Position numbers and translations under genes: made by a program
NCBI GenBank assembly: GCA_942490945.1
Contig: CALNYZ010000018.1
Location: forward strand, 1,984,001 to 2,048,000
Direction of reading: 5' to 3'
Length of the DNA stretch: 64,000 bases
Source: CALNYZ01 sp942490945
GTDB taxonomy: Bacteria; Pseudomonadota; Gammaproteobacteria; UBA6429; Thiohalophilaceae
Notes under the pieces: model-generated
Database searches by the model: none
What the model saw: the letters and a program-made list of their open reading frames with translations, nothing else
Told to the model about the DNA's origin: nothing
Part shown: piece after piece, positions 17,985 to 27,457 of the stretch
How the letters are laid out: each line of letters opens with the position of its first letter
Numbering within the stretch: position 1 is the stretch's first letter

Positions 17985-19060
17985 TTCAAAAACTGATTAA
18001 AAAGCCTTCTGAATTCAGTTTTATTCAGGCTGTTCGCCTGCTCGAAAGATTTGCATTTTTTTCCAGCGCGAAAGATGCCAAACTTGCTCGTCATCCTGTC
18101 GCACGGTTTACGCCACCAGGTTCAGAAGTTGTCCGTTTTCATTCAAAACAATCACTCGCCTTCCCTGCTGCAGAAATCAGTTCCGTTACGGTTGATATAA
18201 GCAATTCAAACCAGAGACAATCACAAATGCTGGTTAACTTTATGGGCCTGACGGGTAGCAATGGTATATTGCCTTATCACTATACCGAGCTGGTATTACG
18301 CAGAATGAAAGTGAAAGACAAATCAATGCTACACTTTCTTGATTTGTTTAATCACAGGCTGGTGTCATTATTTTATCAATCATCCGTCAAATATCGTCTG
18401 CCAATCGAATATGAGCGTAAACGTATCAATGTATCCGATCAAACGCGCACTGATACACATACAAAAATATTACTTTCACTGCTTGGGCTTGGGACCAGAG
18501 GATTACAGGATCGTTTATATACAAAAGATGAATCTTTAATATATTACGCGGGTTTATTCACCAAAAAGGTCCGTACCGCTGCTGGCTTGAAACAAATCAT
18601 ATTGAATCACTTTGCAATACCGGTCGACATCAAGGAATTTATCGGTCAATGGCAAAATCTGATTGATGATGTCAGAACCCGCATGCCAGGGATAGCCTGT
18701 CCACGTGGCCAGAACAATCAACTGGGTCGATCCGTCATGCTGGGAAACAAAGGCTGGTTTGCGCAAGGAAAATTCCGCATCATACTTGGCCCACTTAGCA
18801 AGCAACAACTGCATAACTTCGCGCCCGGCACAGCAACCTTGCGAGCGCTTGACGAGATAGTTCGATTTTATGTGAATTATGAATACGATTATGATTATGT
18901 GATGCGTATACGTCGCGCTGATGTACCTGCGCACATTCACCTGAACAAGGAAAAAATGCCGGTACTGAGCTGGAATACCTGGCTTTCAACGCGCGACAAT
19001 AAATATTCCCAGAGCAATGAAACAGTAGATATACCGGTTTCAGCAAACAGATTACGATAA
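17948..19060 (+). CDS. tssG: TssG, baseplate component of the T6SS
   Basis: 370 residues of the ImpH/VasB family. Visible blocks: PSEFSFIQAVRLLER near residue 21, VNFMGLTGSNGILPYHYTEL near 97, FLDLFNHRLVSLFYQ near 129 and the C-terminal LSWNTWL. It overlaps the end of tssF by 37 bases. TssG is the wedge partner of TssF. Confidence 0.95.
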   Translation: MSSTIRRKSTSLIQKLIKKPSEFSFIQAVRLLERFAFFSSAKDAKLARHPVARFTPPGSEVVRFHSKQSLAFPAAEISSVTVDISNSNQRQSQMLVNFMGLTGSNGILPYHYTELVLRRMKVKDKSMLHFLDLFNHRLVSLFYQSSVKYRLPIEYERKRINVSDQTRTDTHTKILLSLLGLGTRGLQDRLYTKDESLIYYAGLFTKKVRTAAGLKQIILNHFAIPVDIKEFIGQWQNLIDDVRTRMPGIACPRGQNNQLGRSVMLGNKGWFAQGKFRIILGPLSKQQLHNFAPGTATLRALDEIVRFYVNYEYDYDYVMRIRRADVPAHIHLNKEKMPVLSWNTWLSTRDNKYSQSNETVDIPVSANRLR

Positions 19061-19071
19061 CCAGATTAAGC

Positions 19072-19479
19072 ATGAAACATACACGTATAATTTTTTTACT
19101 AGTTTTAATGATCAGCGGATGTGGAATACCTATAGAAGGGATATCCCCGGAAGGCCGCACCATCGCCAGAATCAATGTTGACCTGAAAGGCGCCGCCCTT
19201 TCTGGCCAACAAAATATGACAACGGTTTGCAAGGGGTTCCTGCTTTCGCATGCGCAAGTCAGAGACTTTTTTATCTACGCTGCCTACATCAAAGATGCTG
19301 ATCCAGAGAATCGCTACGATATATTGCCGTGTTATTCTTCCGGCACAGCGTTGATTGACAATATTGAATACAAATGGATTATACGTGCCGGCGGGGTTGG
19401 CGAATTTACCAGTAAAGACCACAAGTTTATAAAAATTTGTGGCAAGAATTGTTGTCACAAGGTTTCGTATATATGCTGA
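19072..19479 (+). CDS. Small Cys-rich lipoprotein of unknown function between tssG and clpV
   Basis: 135 residues. The signal peptide ends in a lipobox, ISGC, with Cys17 as the lipidation site. The mature part holds six further Cys residues, including ICGKNCCHKVSYIC at the very C-terminus, so disulfides in the periplasm are likely. It also contains VRDFFIYAAYI and a PCYSSGTALID segment. I recognise no family. It begins 11 bases after tssG in the same operon, so it may be an envelope accessory of this T6SS. It could equally be a passenger gene. Confidence 0.8.
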   Translation: MKHTRIIFLLVLMISGCGIPIEGISPEGRTIARINVDLKGAALSGQQNMTTVCKGFLLSHAQVRDFFIYAAYIKDADPENRYDILPCYSSGTALIDNIEYKWIIRAGGVGEFTSKDHKFIKICGKNCCHKVSYIC

Positions 19480-19580
19480 AAAAACCGGTTCACGAATGAC
19501 ATAAAATATTTTATATGTACCAGAAGCTACCAACTAATATTATGACAATGGGTAGTGAAAAATAATTAGATGAGGAATGT

Positions 19581-22271
19581 ATGATTACCATAGATCTAAA
19601 ATCACTCGTTGGAAAACTTAACGAAACCACACGTAATTCACTCGAAGGAGCTGCCGGGCTATGCCTGTCCAGAACACACTACAACGTTGAAATCGAACAT
19701 TGGCTTATCAAACTGCTGGAAGTGACTGGCAGTGATATTGCTGCCTTGCTTGAAAAATTTGATGTGGATATTGGCAGATTAACTCAGGATCTGAACAAGG
19801 AACTCGATCGAATCAAGTCTGGCAACACGCGTGCACCGGCCCTTTCACCGACTGTGGTTGATATTGCAAAAAACGCCTGGATGCTGGCATCGGTTGAGTA
19901 TGGCCATTCGCTTGCTACCTCAGCACATATTTTAACGGCTGTTATGCTGGATGATGCGGTACGACGTTCAATTGAGGCATCCTCTGCTGAGTTTGCCAAG
20001 ATATCGCCTGAATCACTGCGTGAAGTTACCCGCAGTATTGTCGGTACGACACAGGAATCAAGCAGCTTGTATACGGGTGATACCGGTGCGACCGATTCTG
20101 CCAGCCATTCCGGCTCGCCAAGCAAAACTCCTGCACTGGACAAATTCACCATTAACCTGACAGAAGATGCGAAACAGGGCAAGATTGATCCCATTCTTGG
20201 ACGTGATGAGGAAATTCGGCAGATCATCGACATTCTTATTCGCCGTCGCCAAAATAATCCGATCCTTACCGGCGAAGCCGGTGTGGGTAAAACAGCCGTT
20301 GTTGAAGGCTTTGCATTACGCATTTCATCGGGTGATGTCCCTGCCCCGTTAAAAGACGTCTGTGTTCGCACACTCGATCTTGGCCTGTTACAGGCAGGTG
20401 CAAGCGTTAAAGGTGAATTTGAAAACCGCTTAAAATCTGTAATTGCCGAAGTTAAAGCTTCACCGCAACCGATTATCATGTTCATTGATGAGGCACATAC
20501 TCTGATTGGTGCTGGTGGCAAGGAAGGTCAGGGTGACGCAGCTAACCTGTTAAAACCTGCGCTTGCCCGCGGTGAGCTCCGCACTATTGCCGCCACTACC
20601 TGGGCAGAATATAAAAAGTACTTTGAACGTGACCCGGCACTGACCCGCCGCTTCCAGGTCGTCAAAATCGAAGAGCCAAACGAAGAAAATGCCATCAACA
20701 TGATGCGCGCCATATCATCCATGTTACAAAATCATCATGGCGTACGTATACTGGACGAAGCCATAATTGAATCGGTAAAACTTTCCAGTCGTTATATTCC
20801 CTCACGTCAATTGCCGGACAAATCCGTCAGTTTGCTTGATACCGCATGTGCACGTGTGGCCTTGAGCCAGAGTGCGACCCCTGCTGCCATCGAAAGCACG
20901 CGACGCGGGATCACGCAATACGAAACCAATATTTCCCTACTGGATCGCGAAAATGCCGCGCTTGGTAAAGATGATGTTACGACTGCTGCTTTAACTGCCG
21001 CGAAAGATCAACTTGTTGAAAAACTTGTCGTCCAGGAAGCGCAATGGGACAAGGAAAAAGCCCAGGTCGCTAAAATACATGAGTTACAAAAGTTACTCGA
21101 TGATGACTATCATTCGCTGTCAGTTTCCGAGGAAGTACGTAAAAAGAAAAAACTGCCCGATCCGTTAACCGAAAAAGACAAGAGCAAGATTAAAAAAGAT
21201 CTCGCCAAACATATGGCAGAACTGGCTGAAATACAAGGTGAAGAACCCATGATTCAGGTTAATGTCGGTGGGCAGGCAATTGCAGAAGTTGTTGCAAACT
21301 GGACAGGCATACCGGTTGGGAAAATGCTCGCAGATGAAATCAATTCAATACTGAAATTGCAGGACAACCTCGGTCAACGTGTAATTGGACAAGCGCACGC
21401 CTTGCATACTATCGCAGAGAACATCCGTACCTCACGTGCAGGCCTGACCGATCCACGCAAGCCGATTGGTGTGTTCCTGATGGTTGGACCCAGCGGCGTT
21501 GGCAAGACTGAAACCGCGCTAGCTCTGGCAGATATTTTATACGGCGGCGAGCAAAATATTACTGTGATTAACATGTCTGAATTCAAGGAAGAACATAAAG
21601 TATCAATGTTACTTGGCTCACCTCCCGGCTATGTCGGCTATGGTGAAGGCGGCGTGTTAACCGAGGCTGTGCGACGCAAACCCTACAGCGTATTACTACT
21701 GGACGAGATGGAAAAGGCACATTCTGGTGTACAGGATATTTTTTATAACCTGTTCGACAAGGGCACGATCAAGGATGGTGAAGGTCGCGATATTGATTTT
21801 CGTAATACTGTGATTATCATGACATCGAATGCGGCTGAAGAACATATTCGCGCAATGTGCGCAGCCGAAGGTGAACTTCCAACACCGGATGTATTGCTGG
21901 ATAATTTCCGCCCGCAATTACTTAACTATTTCAAACCTGCCTTCCTTGGGCGAACGACGATTATTCCCTTCTACCCACTAAATGATGATAATTTGCTGAA
22001 TATTTGCAAGCTGAATATGCAACGCATAGAAAAACGCGCGCAGGAACATTACAAGGCGAGTTTTTCATATGATGAGGATGTGCTTCTGCATATCGTTGCC
22101 CGTTGTCAGGAAGTGGATACCGGTGCTCGCAACATTGAAAATATTCTCAGCCGTTCATTATTGCCTGAGCTGGCTTCAGAATGTTTGTCGAAAATGGCAA
22201 ATGAAATCAACATCGCTTCGATTCATGTAGGTGTAACAGAGGAAGGACAGTTCACCTATGCAATTGCGTGA
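19581..22271 (+). CDS. clpV: ClpV (TssH), AAA+ ATPase that recycles the contracted sheath
   Basis: 896 residues with the ClpB-like order: an N-terminal domain (about 1-150), a first AAA+ domain with Walker A GEAGVGKT, a coiled-coil middle domain (about 430-560), and a second AAA+ domain with Walker A GPSGVGKT and the GSPPGYVGYGEGG pore-loop region. The opening ITIDLKSLVGKLNETTRNSLEGAA is typical of ClpV rather than ClpB. ClpV extracts the TssC N-terminus to disassemble contracted sheaths. GAGGA precedes the ATG. The gap to the preceding lipoprotein is 101 bases, with no obvious terminator. Confidence 0.97.
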   Translation: MITIDLKSLVGKLNETTRNSLEGAAGLCLSRTHYNVEIEHWLIKLLEVTGSDIAALLEKFDVDIGRLTQDLNKELDRIKSGNTRAPALSPTVVDIAKNAWMLASVEYGHSLATSAHILTAVMLDDAVRRSIEASSAEFAKISPESLREVTRSIVGTTQESSSLYTGDTGATDSASHSGSPSKTPALDKFTINLTEDAKQGKIDPILGRDEEIRQIIDILIRRRQNNPILTGEAGVGKTAVVEGFALRISSGDVPAPLKDVCVRTLDLGLLQAGASVKGEFENRLKSVIAEVKASPQPIIMFIDEAHTLIGAGGKEGQGDAANLLKPALARGELRTIAATTWAEYKKYFERDPALTRRFQVVKIEEPNEENAINMMRAISSMLQNHHGVRILDEAIIESVKLSSRYIPSRQLPDKSVSLLDTACARVALSQSATPAAIESTRRGITQYETNISLLDRENAALGKDDVTTAALTAAKDQLVEKLVVQEAQWDKEKAQVAKIHELQKLLDDDYHSLSVSEEVRKKKKLPDPLTEKDKSKIKKDLAKHMAELAEIQGEEPMIQVNVGGQAIAEVVANWTGIPVGKMLADEINSILKLQDNLGQRVIGQAHALHTIAENIRTSRAGLTDPRKPIGVFLMVGPSGVGKTETALALADILYGGEQNITVINMSEFKEEHKVSMLLGSPPGYVGYGEGGVLTEAVRRKPYSVLLLDEMEKAHSGVQDIFYNLFDKGTIKDGEGRDIDFRNTVIIMTSNAAEEHIRAMCAAEGELPTPDVLLDNFRPQLLNYFKPAFLGRTTIIPFYPLNDDNLLNICKLNMQRIEKRAQEHYKASFSYDEDVLLHIVARCQEVDTGARNIENILSRSLLPELASECLSKMANEINIASIHVGVTEEGQFTYAIA

Positions 22272-22317
22272 GTATAGACCCGGTCATCACAAATTCAATT
22301 TTTCGTACTAAAACACT

Positions 22318-23742
22318 ATGCGTAAGTTGAATTACTATTTAAAAGTAGCCTGTCTGATATTGGCTGCCATTTTTGCAGCCAATACTACGATTTGTCTGGC
22401 TGCCGATGAGGCTTCTGCCACGACAGACAATTTTGCCGTCCACGACAAAAAGTATCAGGATTTTTCCTATTTATTTTATCAGACCTATGTAAAGAACACG
22501 TCTGTGGCTGGTTACACAGCTATTCAAAAACTGATCCCTGCAATCAATGACGAAATATCGAATAACAATATTGTTAATGCAATCGGGCTCATTTACAGAA
22601 ATATCGAGCTGATAAAATCGAATATTGATAAACGGATCGCATTATATATTATCCCGTTTTTATTACAGCAAAACGAAACAGGTATTGCCAATTTACTTTT
22701 TGAACAGGCAAAGACTGTTGCCGACCGGGCTGTTATTACTGCGTACACTTTTGACTATGCGGAATACTATTTTGCCAGGAATAACTGGCCAAAAACAATA
22801 GAGCTGATACAAAGTTTACCTGGCGATCTTGCAAAAAAAGATTATCATAAGGCCAACCTGATGCACGGTATTGCGCTGCAGCATACCAACCAACATCGCA
22901 AGGCAATTGTACAATACAAAAAAATACCGAAAACATCAGAATTTTACACCAGCGCGCAGCTTGATATGGCTATTGCCAACATCAGACAGGACTGGTGGAC
23001 AGACGCATATGAAATAATAAATAAATTACTTAAAAATCCGGCGATCAAGGAAAATGATGAGCATGTTAACCGTCTATACACTATCCTCGGCTATCTGTTT
23101 CTCCACCAACATTTTTACAGAAACTCACGCGACACATTTCGTAATGTTAATATTGATAGCATGTATTCGAACAAGGCATTGCTTGGTATTGCCCTGTCAG
23201 CAGCATACCAATCTGACTTCATTGGTGCTTTAAACGCTGTCAATATCCTAAAAAACAAGAAAACGACGGATCTGCCGGTTGCGGAAGCGAATTTACTTGT
23301 GCCCTATTTTTATGAAAAGCTTAAACAACAGACTACGGCTGCAGCAGGTTACAATGAAGCAATTACTTATTTTCAATCACGAATTAATGATATTGATACT
23401 GCCGTAGCAGCCATTCCTACTCTAAAGAGCGCGCTGTTAAACTCCCCTGACAAGTCGCACCTGGTAATCAACAAGGAAATAATACCGACAACAGATGTTG
23501 TTACGGCTGCATTTGTTGCTGAATCTGAGCTGCTACAAATATATGGCAGCCATGTTGATGTGATGAATAACGCGAAACTTACTGAAAAATATATATCGGT
23601 TAAAAATGATTTTTCTAGTTACTGGAAACAAAGCATTCTTAAGTATTTAAAGAACAAATCTTCCCAATTATCCAGCTATATGAGTCAATGCCGGTACGGT
23701 TTGGCACGCTTGTATGACAGCAGCAAAAAAATGAAAAAATAG
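22318..23742 (+). CDS. Exported TPR-repeat protein, unknown role
   Basis: 474 residues. A signal peptide covers about residues 1-29 (hydrophobic core VACLILAAIFAAN, cleavage near CLAA|DEA). The rest is alpha-helical with degenerate TPR units, for example HKANLMHGIALQHTNQHRKAIVQ and YSNKALLGIALSAAYQSDFIGAL. It is likely periplasmic. It starts 46 bases after clpV on the same strand and is followed after 3 bases by the next TPR gene. It opens a four-gene set of exported proteins; whether this set serves the T6SS is not shown by sequence. Confidence 0.8.
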   Translation: MRKLNYYLKVACLILAAIFAANTTICLAADEASATTDNFAVHDKKYQDFSYLFYQTYVKNTSVAGYTAIQKLIPAINDEISNNNIVNAIGLIYRNIELIKSNIDKRIALYIIPFLLQQNETGIANLLFEQAKTVADRAVITAYTFDYAEYYFARNNWPKTIELIQSLPGDLAKKDYHKANLMHGIALQHTNQHRKAIVQYKKIPKTSEFYTSAQLDMAIANIRQDWWTDAYEIINKLLKNPAIKENDEHVNRLYTILGYLFLHQHFYRNSRDTFRNVNIDSMYSNKALLGIALSAAYQSDFIGALNAVNILKNKKTTDLPVAEANLLVPYFYEKLKQQTTAAAGYNEAITYFQSRINDIDTAVAAIPTLKSALLNSPDKSHLVINKEIIPTTDVVTAAFVAESELLQIYGSHVDVMNNAKLTEKYISVKNDFSSYWKQSILKYLKNKSSQLSSYMSQCRYGLARLYDSSKKMKK

Positions 23743-23745
23743 ATC

Positions 23746-26553
23746 ATGTCTTACAGATTATTTTTAATAGCACTTGCAGGTATTTTGTCAGCCTGTAGTA
23801 GCGCACCAGAAAGACGACACACCTTAAAGGATGTTGATATTGTGGGTGTTTACAAATCTCAACCAGGCAGTCGTATAACCCCAAAAAATGAAAAAGAAAT
23901 CCGTGCCGCATACATGGAATACCTTAAACATGCGGCCAAAAGTGAATCGTCGCGAATCGATGCCTTGCAACGACTGGCGCAACTTGAATTTGAACTGAAT
24001 GAAAAACTGGCCAGTAATCAGGATAATGACACAGAAAGCAGTATCGCTGTTGAAAATCGCATCCAGGAAACCACGCTGGATCGCAGCATCAGACTGCTCG
24101 AGACCTCCCTGAAAGACTATCCGAACTCTCCGACTACTGACATCACACTATACCAGCTGGCAAAGGCATATGATCAGAAAGGTCTGCATGACAAGGCCAT
24201 ACATGCACTGGAGTTGCTTACAAAGAAGCACCCCAAATCAAAATTTTATATTGAAAGTCTGTTTCGCCTGGCTGAAGAGTCTTTCAGTAAAAAATTATAC
24301 ACACAAGCTGAAGATATCTATACAGATGTTCTGGTTACAAAAAAGAACAGCCTCTTTTCAGAGAACGCACGCTACAAACGCGGCTGGGCCAGATATAAGC
24401 AGGGTTTTTATTTTGACGCTATTGATGATTTTGTCGCAGTAATAGAAAGTAACAAATTTTCTGATTATGAAAAATTAAACCAGCATAAAAAGAATGAATT
24501 CGATGAGTATTTTCGCGCGCTCGGCCTGTCATTTGCCTATACCGGTGGTGCAACCTCATTAAATGAATATTTTGCAAAACATACAACATTCAAATTTATT
24601 TATCACGCGTATTTACATACCAGTAATATCTATGCGTCACAACAACGTTATACAGATGCCGTCGACACACTTGATAGTTTTATCAAGCATCACAAACAAT
24701 CCGTTTATGTGCCGGTAGCAGGCATGAAAATTATTGACACATGGAAGAACAGTGGCTTCCTGAACAAGGTCGTAGTTGCTCTTGATAATTTTTATCAGTC
24801 ATATCATCCGGAAAGCAAATACTGGAACGCAAAACGCACCAAAGCAGACATTTACAAAGCAACTCGACTGGCGCTTAAGGACTACATTGTGCTGGCTGCC
24901 TCGCACTATCATAAGGAATATCAAACGACAAAAAAAGAACCGGATTTTCAAAAATCAAAAATGTGGTATGACCGATATCTGGCGCATTATCGTTCACATT
25001 CGCACAAGGACAATATTCATCTGCTGTATGCTGAATTACTCGGTCAACATAAGGATTATATGTCATCCCTGGCACAGTATGAACAGGCAGCATATGACGG
25101 TGATATAATCCTTAACAAGGATGCCGCCTATTCGGCAGTACTGGTTACATCCAAATTACATAAAAATACCGTAAACACAGCTTCGGGAAATAACTATCTG
25201 GATAAGTTGGTGAAATACTCCTTACTGTACGCAAGATTATATCCCAATGACCCACGCTCGATGAACGTCATGACACATGCCGCACAGGAAGCCTACCGTG
25301 CCGGATTATATGAATATGTTGTGAAACTGACAGAAACCTTTACATCAATTCCGTATACTAAAACCACCTATAATATTCATTTAATTAAAGCGCACTCGTA
25401 TTTTAAACTGAAACAATATGATGCCGCCGAAAATGCCTACAAGGCGATACAAACACAATACAAGTTAACTGTGGCTACAAACAAAAGTATGCTCGATAAT
25501 CTGGCCACATCAATTTACAATCAGGCTACACAAGCCATTGAGAGTGACAATACTGAACAGGCGCTACATCACTACACCCGAATATACCTGGCGGCACCAG
25601 CGTCAAATGTGGCTGCGACAGGCCTGTTCGATGCCATTGCCTTACTGGAAAAAAACAAGCGCTGGAATGGGGTAATTCAGTACAGCAAGCTATTCCAGTC
25701 ACACTACCCATCCCATGCACATAATAGAGAAGTTTCCAAAAAACTCAGTAGCGCGTACCTGAATTCGAACCAGGATATTGCCGCCGCATCTGAGCTGGTA
25801 AAAATCTCTCGAACCGAACAGGATGCTGACTATCAAATTGCAGCCCTTTGGAAAGCCGGCGAATTATACGAATCAAAAAATGATACTGAACTTGCTATCA
25901 AGACATTTGAGGAATATGCAAAAAAATATACACGGCCTTATCCGCAGTATATTGAATCAATACAAAAACTGATTGAATTACACAGTAAAAATAATAACCA
26001 GAAGCGTATAACCTTCTGGCGTAATACCGTTCTGAATACGGACAAACGAACGCCGGGGGATGTAAAAACGGATAGAACCAAATTTATAACCTCACAGGCG
26101 GCTTTAAGCCTTGCCAAACGTGAACACGACATATATTCAGGCTTACGTCTTACCTTGCCCCTGAAACGCAGCCTGAAGCGCAAGAAAACTGCCATGCAAA
26201 AAGCCGTGACCTTATATGGCCGTGCTTCATCATATGGAGTACTTGAAACTACCACACAAGCAACGCATGGTATTGCCGAAATTTATTACAGCTTTAGCAA
26301 GGCATTACTCGAGTCAGACAGACCGGGCAACCTGAACAAGACTGAGCTGGAGCAGTACAAGATTCTACTCGAAGACCAGGCGATACCATTCGAGGAAAAA
26401 GCGATTGAATTTTATGAAACCAATCTGGCACATACCAAAGATGGTATTTATGATGAATGGCTTAAGAAGAGTCATGCGCAGTTAAAAATATTATTCCCGG
26501 CACGCTATAATCGTGAAGCAAAACTGGAGCCGTATATCAATGTCATACACTAA
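23746..26553 (+). CDS. Large TPR-rich lipoprotein
   Basis: 935 residues. The lipobox is LSAC with Cys17, then SSAPERRH. TPR-like helices run from about residue 60 to 750: TLYQLAKAYDQKGLHDKAIHAL, FRLAEESFSKKLYTQAEDIY, ARYKRGWARYKQGFYFDAIDDF, and more. Such long outer-membrane-associated TPR proteins occur with TonB/ExbBD-type or gliding-type (GltD-like) envelope machines. None of the motor genes is present here, so that link is only a possibility. Its last codons overlap the next gene by 14 bases. Confidence 0.8.
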   Translation: MSYRLFLIALAGILSACSSAPERRHTLKDVDIVGVYKSQPGSRITPKNEKEIRAAYMEYLKHAAKSESSRIDALQRLAQLEFELNEKLASNQDNDTESSIAVENRIQETTLDRSIRLLETSLKDYPNSPTTDITLYQLAKAYDQKGLHDKAIHALELLTKKHPKSKFYIESLFRLAEESFSKKLYTQAEDIYTDVLVTKKNSLFSENARYKRGWARYKQGFYFDAIDDFVAVIESNKFSDYEKLNQHKKNEFDEYFRALGLSFAYTGGATSLNEYFAKHTTFKFIYHAYLHTSNIYASQQRYTDAVDTLDSFIKHHKQSVYVPVAGMKIIDTWKNSGFLNKVVVALDNFYQSYHPESKYWNAKRTKADIYKATRLALKDYIVLAASHYHKEYQTTKKEPDFQKSKMWYDRYLAHYRSHSHKDNIHLLYAELLGQHKDYMSSLAQYEQAAYDGDIILNKDAAYSAVLVTSKLHKNTVNTASGNNYLDKLVKYSLLYARLYPNDPRSMNVMTHAAQEAYRAGLYEYVVKLTETFTSIPYTKTTYNIHLIKAHSYFKLKQYDAAENAYKAIQTQYKLTVATNKSMLDNLATSIYNQATQAIESDNTEQALHHYTRIYLAAPASNVAATGLFDAIALLEKNKRWNGVIQYSKLFQSHYPSHAHNREVSKKLSSAYLNSNQDIAAASELVKISRTEQDADYQIAALWKAGELYESKNDTELAIKTFEEYAKKYTRPYPQYIESIQKLIELHSKNNNQKRITFWRNTVLNTDKRTPGDVKTDRTKFITSQAALSLAKREHDIYSGLRLTLPLKRSLKRKKTAMQKAVTLYGRASSYGVLETTTQATHGIAEIYYSFSKALLESDRPGNLNKTELEQYKILLEDQAIPFEEKAIEFYETNLAHTKDGIYDEWLKKSHAQLKILFPARYNREAKLEPYINVIH

Positions 26554-27154
26554 ATATCTGTTTGCGTTCACCCTGATGTTGGGTGGTTGTTCAGGCACAC
26601 CCACTGTGGATCCAGATCAATCCGCAACTACAACAGAACAGGCCGACTTGCATACCACGCAACAGACCGCCGCTACGGAAGATATACGTCAATACCGTGA
26701 GGCAATAACCTACCTGAACAATACCCAGTACGCTCAGGCTGAAAGCCTGCTTCTGGGTATTACCGCAAGCCATCCGGAACTTGCTGGTCCATGGGCAAAC
26801 CTGGGCCTCATTTCACTGAAACGAAATGATTATGCCAAAGCGAAAGGCTATCTTGATAAGGCGATTGCACGAAATCCGCAAATGGCACAAGCATTAAACA
26901 TGCTTGGTTATACCGAAGAGAAACTTGGGCATATTTCAAAAGCAAAGGAATATTACCTCCATGCGATTGCGCTAAAAAGTGACTATGCTTTAGCCCATTA
27001 TAATCTCGCCCTGCTTTATGATATTTATTTCAAGGAAATTCAACAATCCATTGAACATTACAAGGAATACCTGAAATACACGAACAACGAAGATACAAAA
27101 ACGGCAAACTGGGTACAACAACTGGAAGCTGCACAAGCACGAGGCAAACCATGA
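26540..27154 (+). CDS. TPR lipoprotein
   Basis: 204 residues from ATG 26540 (MSYTKYLF), chosen because it yields a proper signal peptide with the lipobox LGGC, Cys17; the frame is open nine codons earlier. After a Thr/Gln-rich linker it contains four TPR units (AITYLNNTQYAQAESLL, PWANLGLISLKRNDYAKAKGYL, ALNMLGYTEEKLGHISKAKEYY, AHYNLALLYDIYFKEIQQ). The architecture resembles small outer-membrane TPR lipoproteins such as PilF/GltE types. It overlaps both neighbours and belongs to the same operon. Confidence 0.82.
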   Translation: MSYTKYLFAFTLMLGGCSGTPTVDPDQSATTTEQADLHTTQQTAATEDIRQYREAITYLNNTQYAQAESLLLGITASHPELAGPWANLGLISLKRNDYAKAKGYLDKAIARNPQMAQALNMLGYTEEKLGHISKAKEYYLHAIALKSDYALAHYNLALLYDIYFKEIQQSIEHYKEYLKYTNNEDTKTANWVQQLEAAQARGKP

Positions 27155-27402
27155 AACATACCAAAATACTTTTTCTGTATGTCTTTTTACTTTCCCTCTC
27201 CAGCCAAGCAACTGCAGAGGAAAAACTGCGACTCGAAACAACCTTTATCAAGGGCAACAAGGAGATGCCACAGATTATCTATGTGGTGCCATGGAAAGAC
27301 CTTAAAGATCAGGTGCGAGATGAGCAAAGACTGGTGTTGCACAGTTTGTTTGGTGACCTGTTTGACCCGGTGATTCTACAATCGAATAACGTTACCCGCT
27401 AA
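27151..27402 (+). CDS. Small secreted protein at the end of the TPR operon
   Basis: 83 residues. The signal peptide is about 1-22 (ILFLYVFLLSLSSQATA|EE), leaving about 61 mature residues with FIKGNKEMPQIIYVVPWK as the core. The start overlaps the previous stop as ATGA, so it is translationally coupled. I cannot name a family. Coupling to the three TPR genes argues for a shared envelope complex. Confidence 0.7.
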   Translation: MKHTKILFLYVFLLSLSSQATAEEKLRLETTFIKGNKEMPQIIYVVPWKDLKDQVRDEQRLVLHSLFGDLFDPVILQSNNVTR

Positions 27403-27426
27403 TATTTAAATTTATCCCTGTATATT

Positions 27427-27444
27427 AATACGCATATCCGTATT
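27427..27444. terminator. Weak hairpin between convergent operons
   Basis: AATACG-CATATC-CGTATT lies in the 55-base gap between the rightward TPR operon and the leftward effector island. The stem is only six pairs and no clear U-tract follows on either strand, so termination is plausible but unproven. Confidence 0.3.
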
Positions 27445-27457
27445 GAGTAGTAAAATA

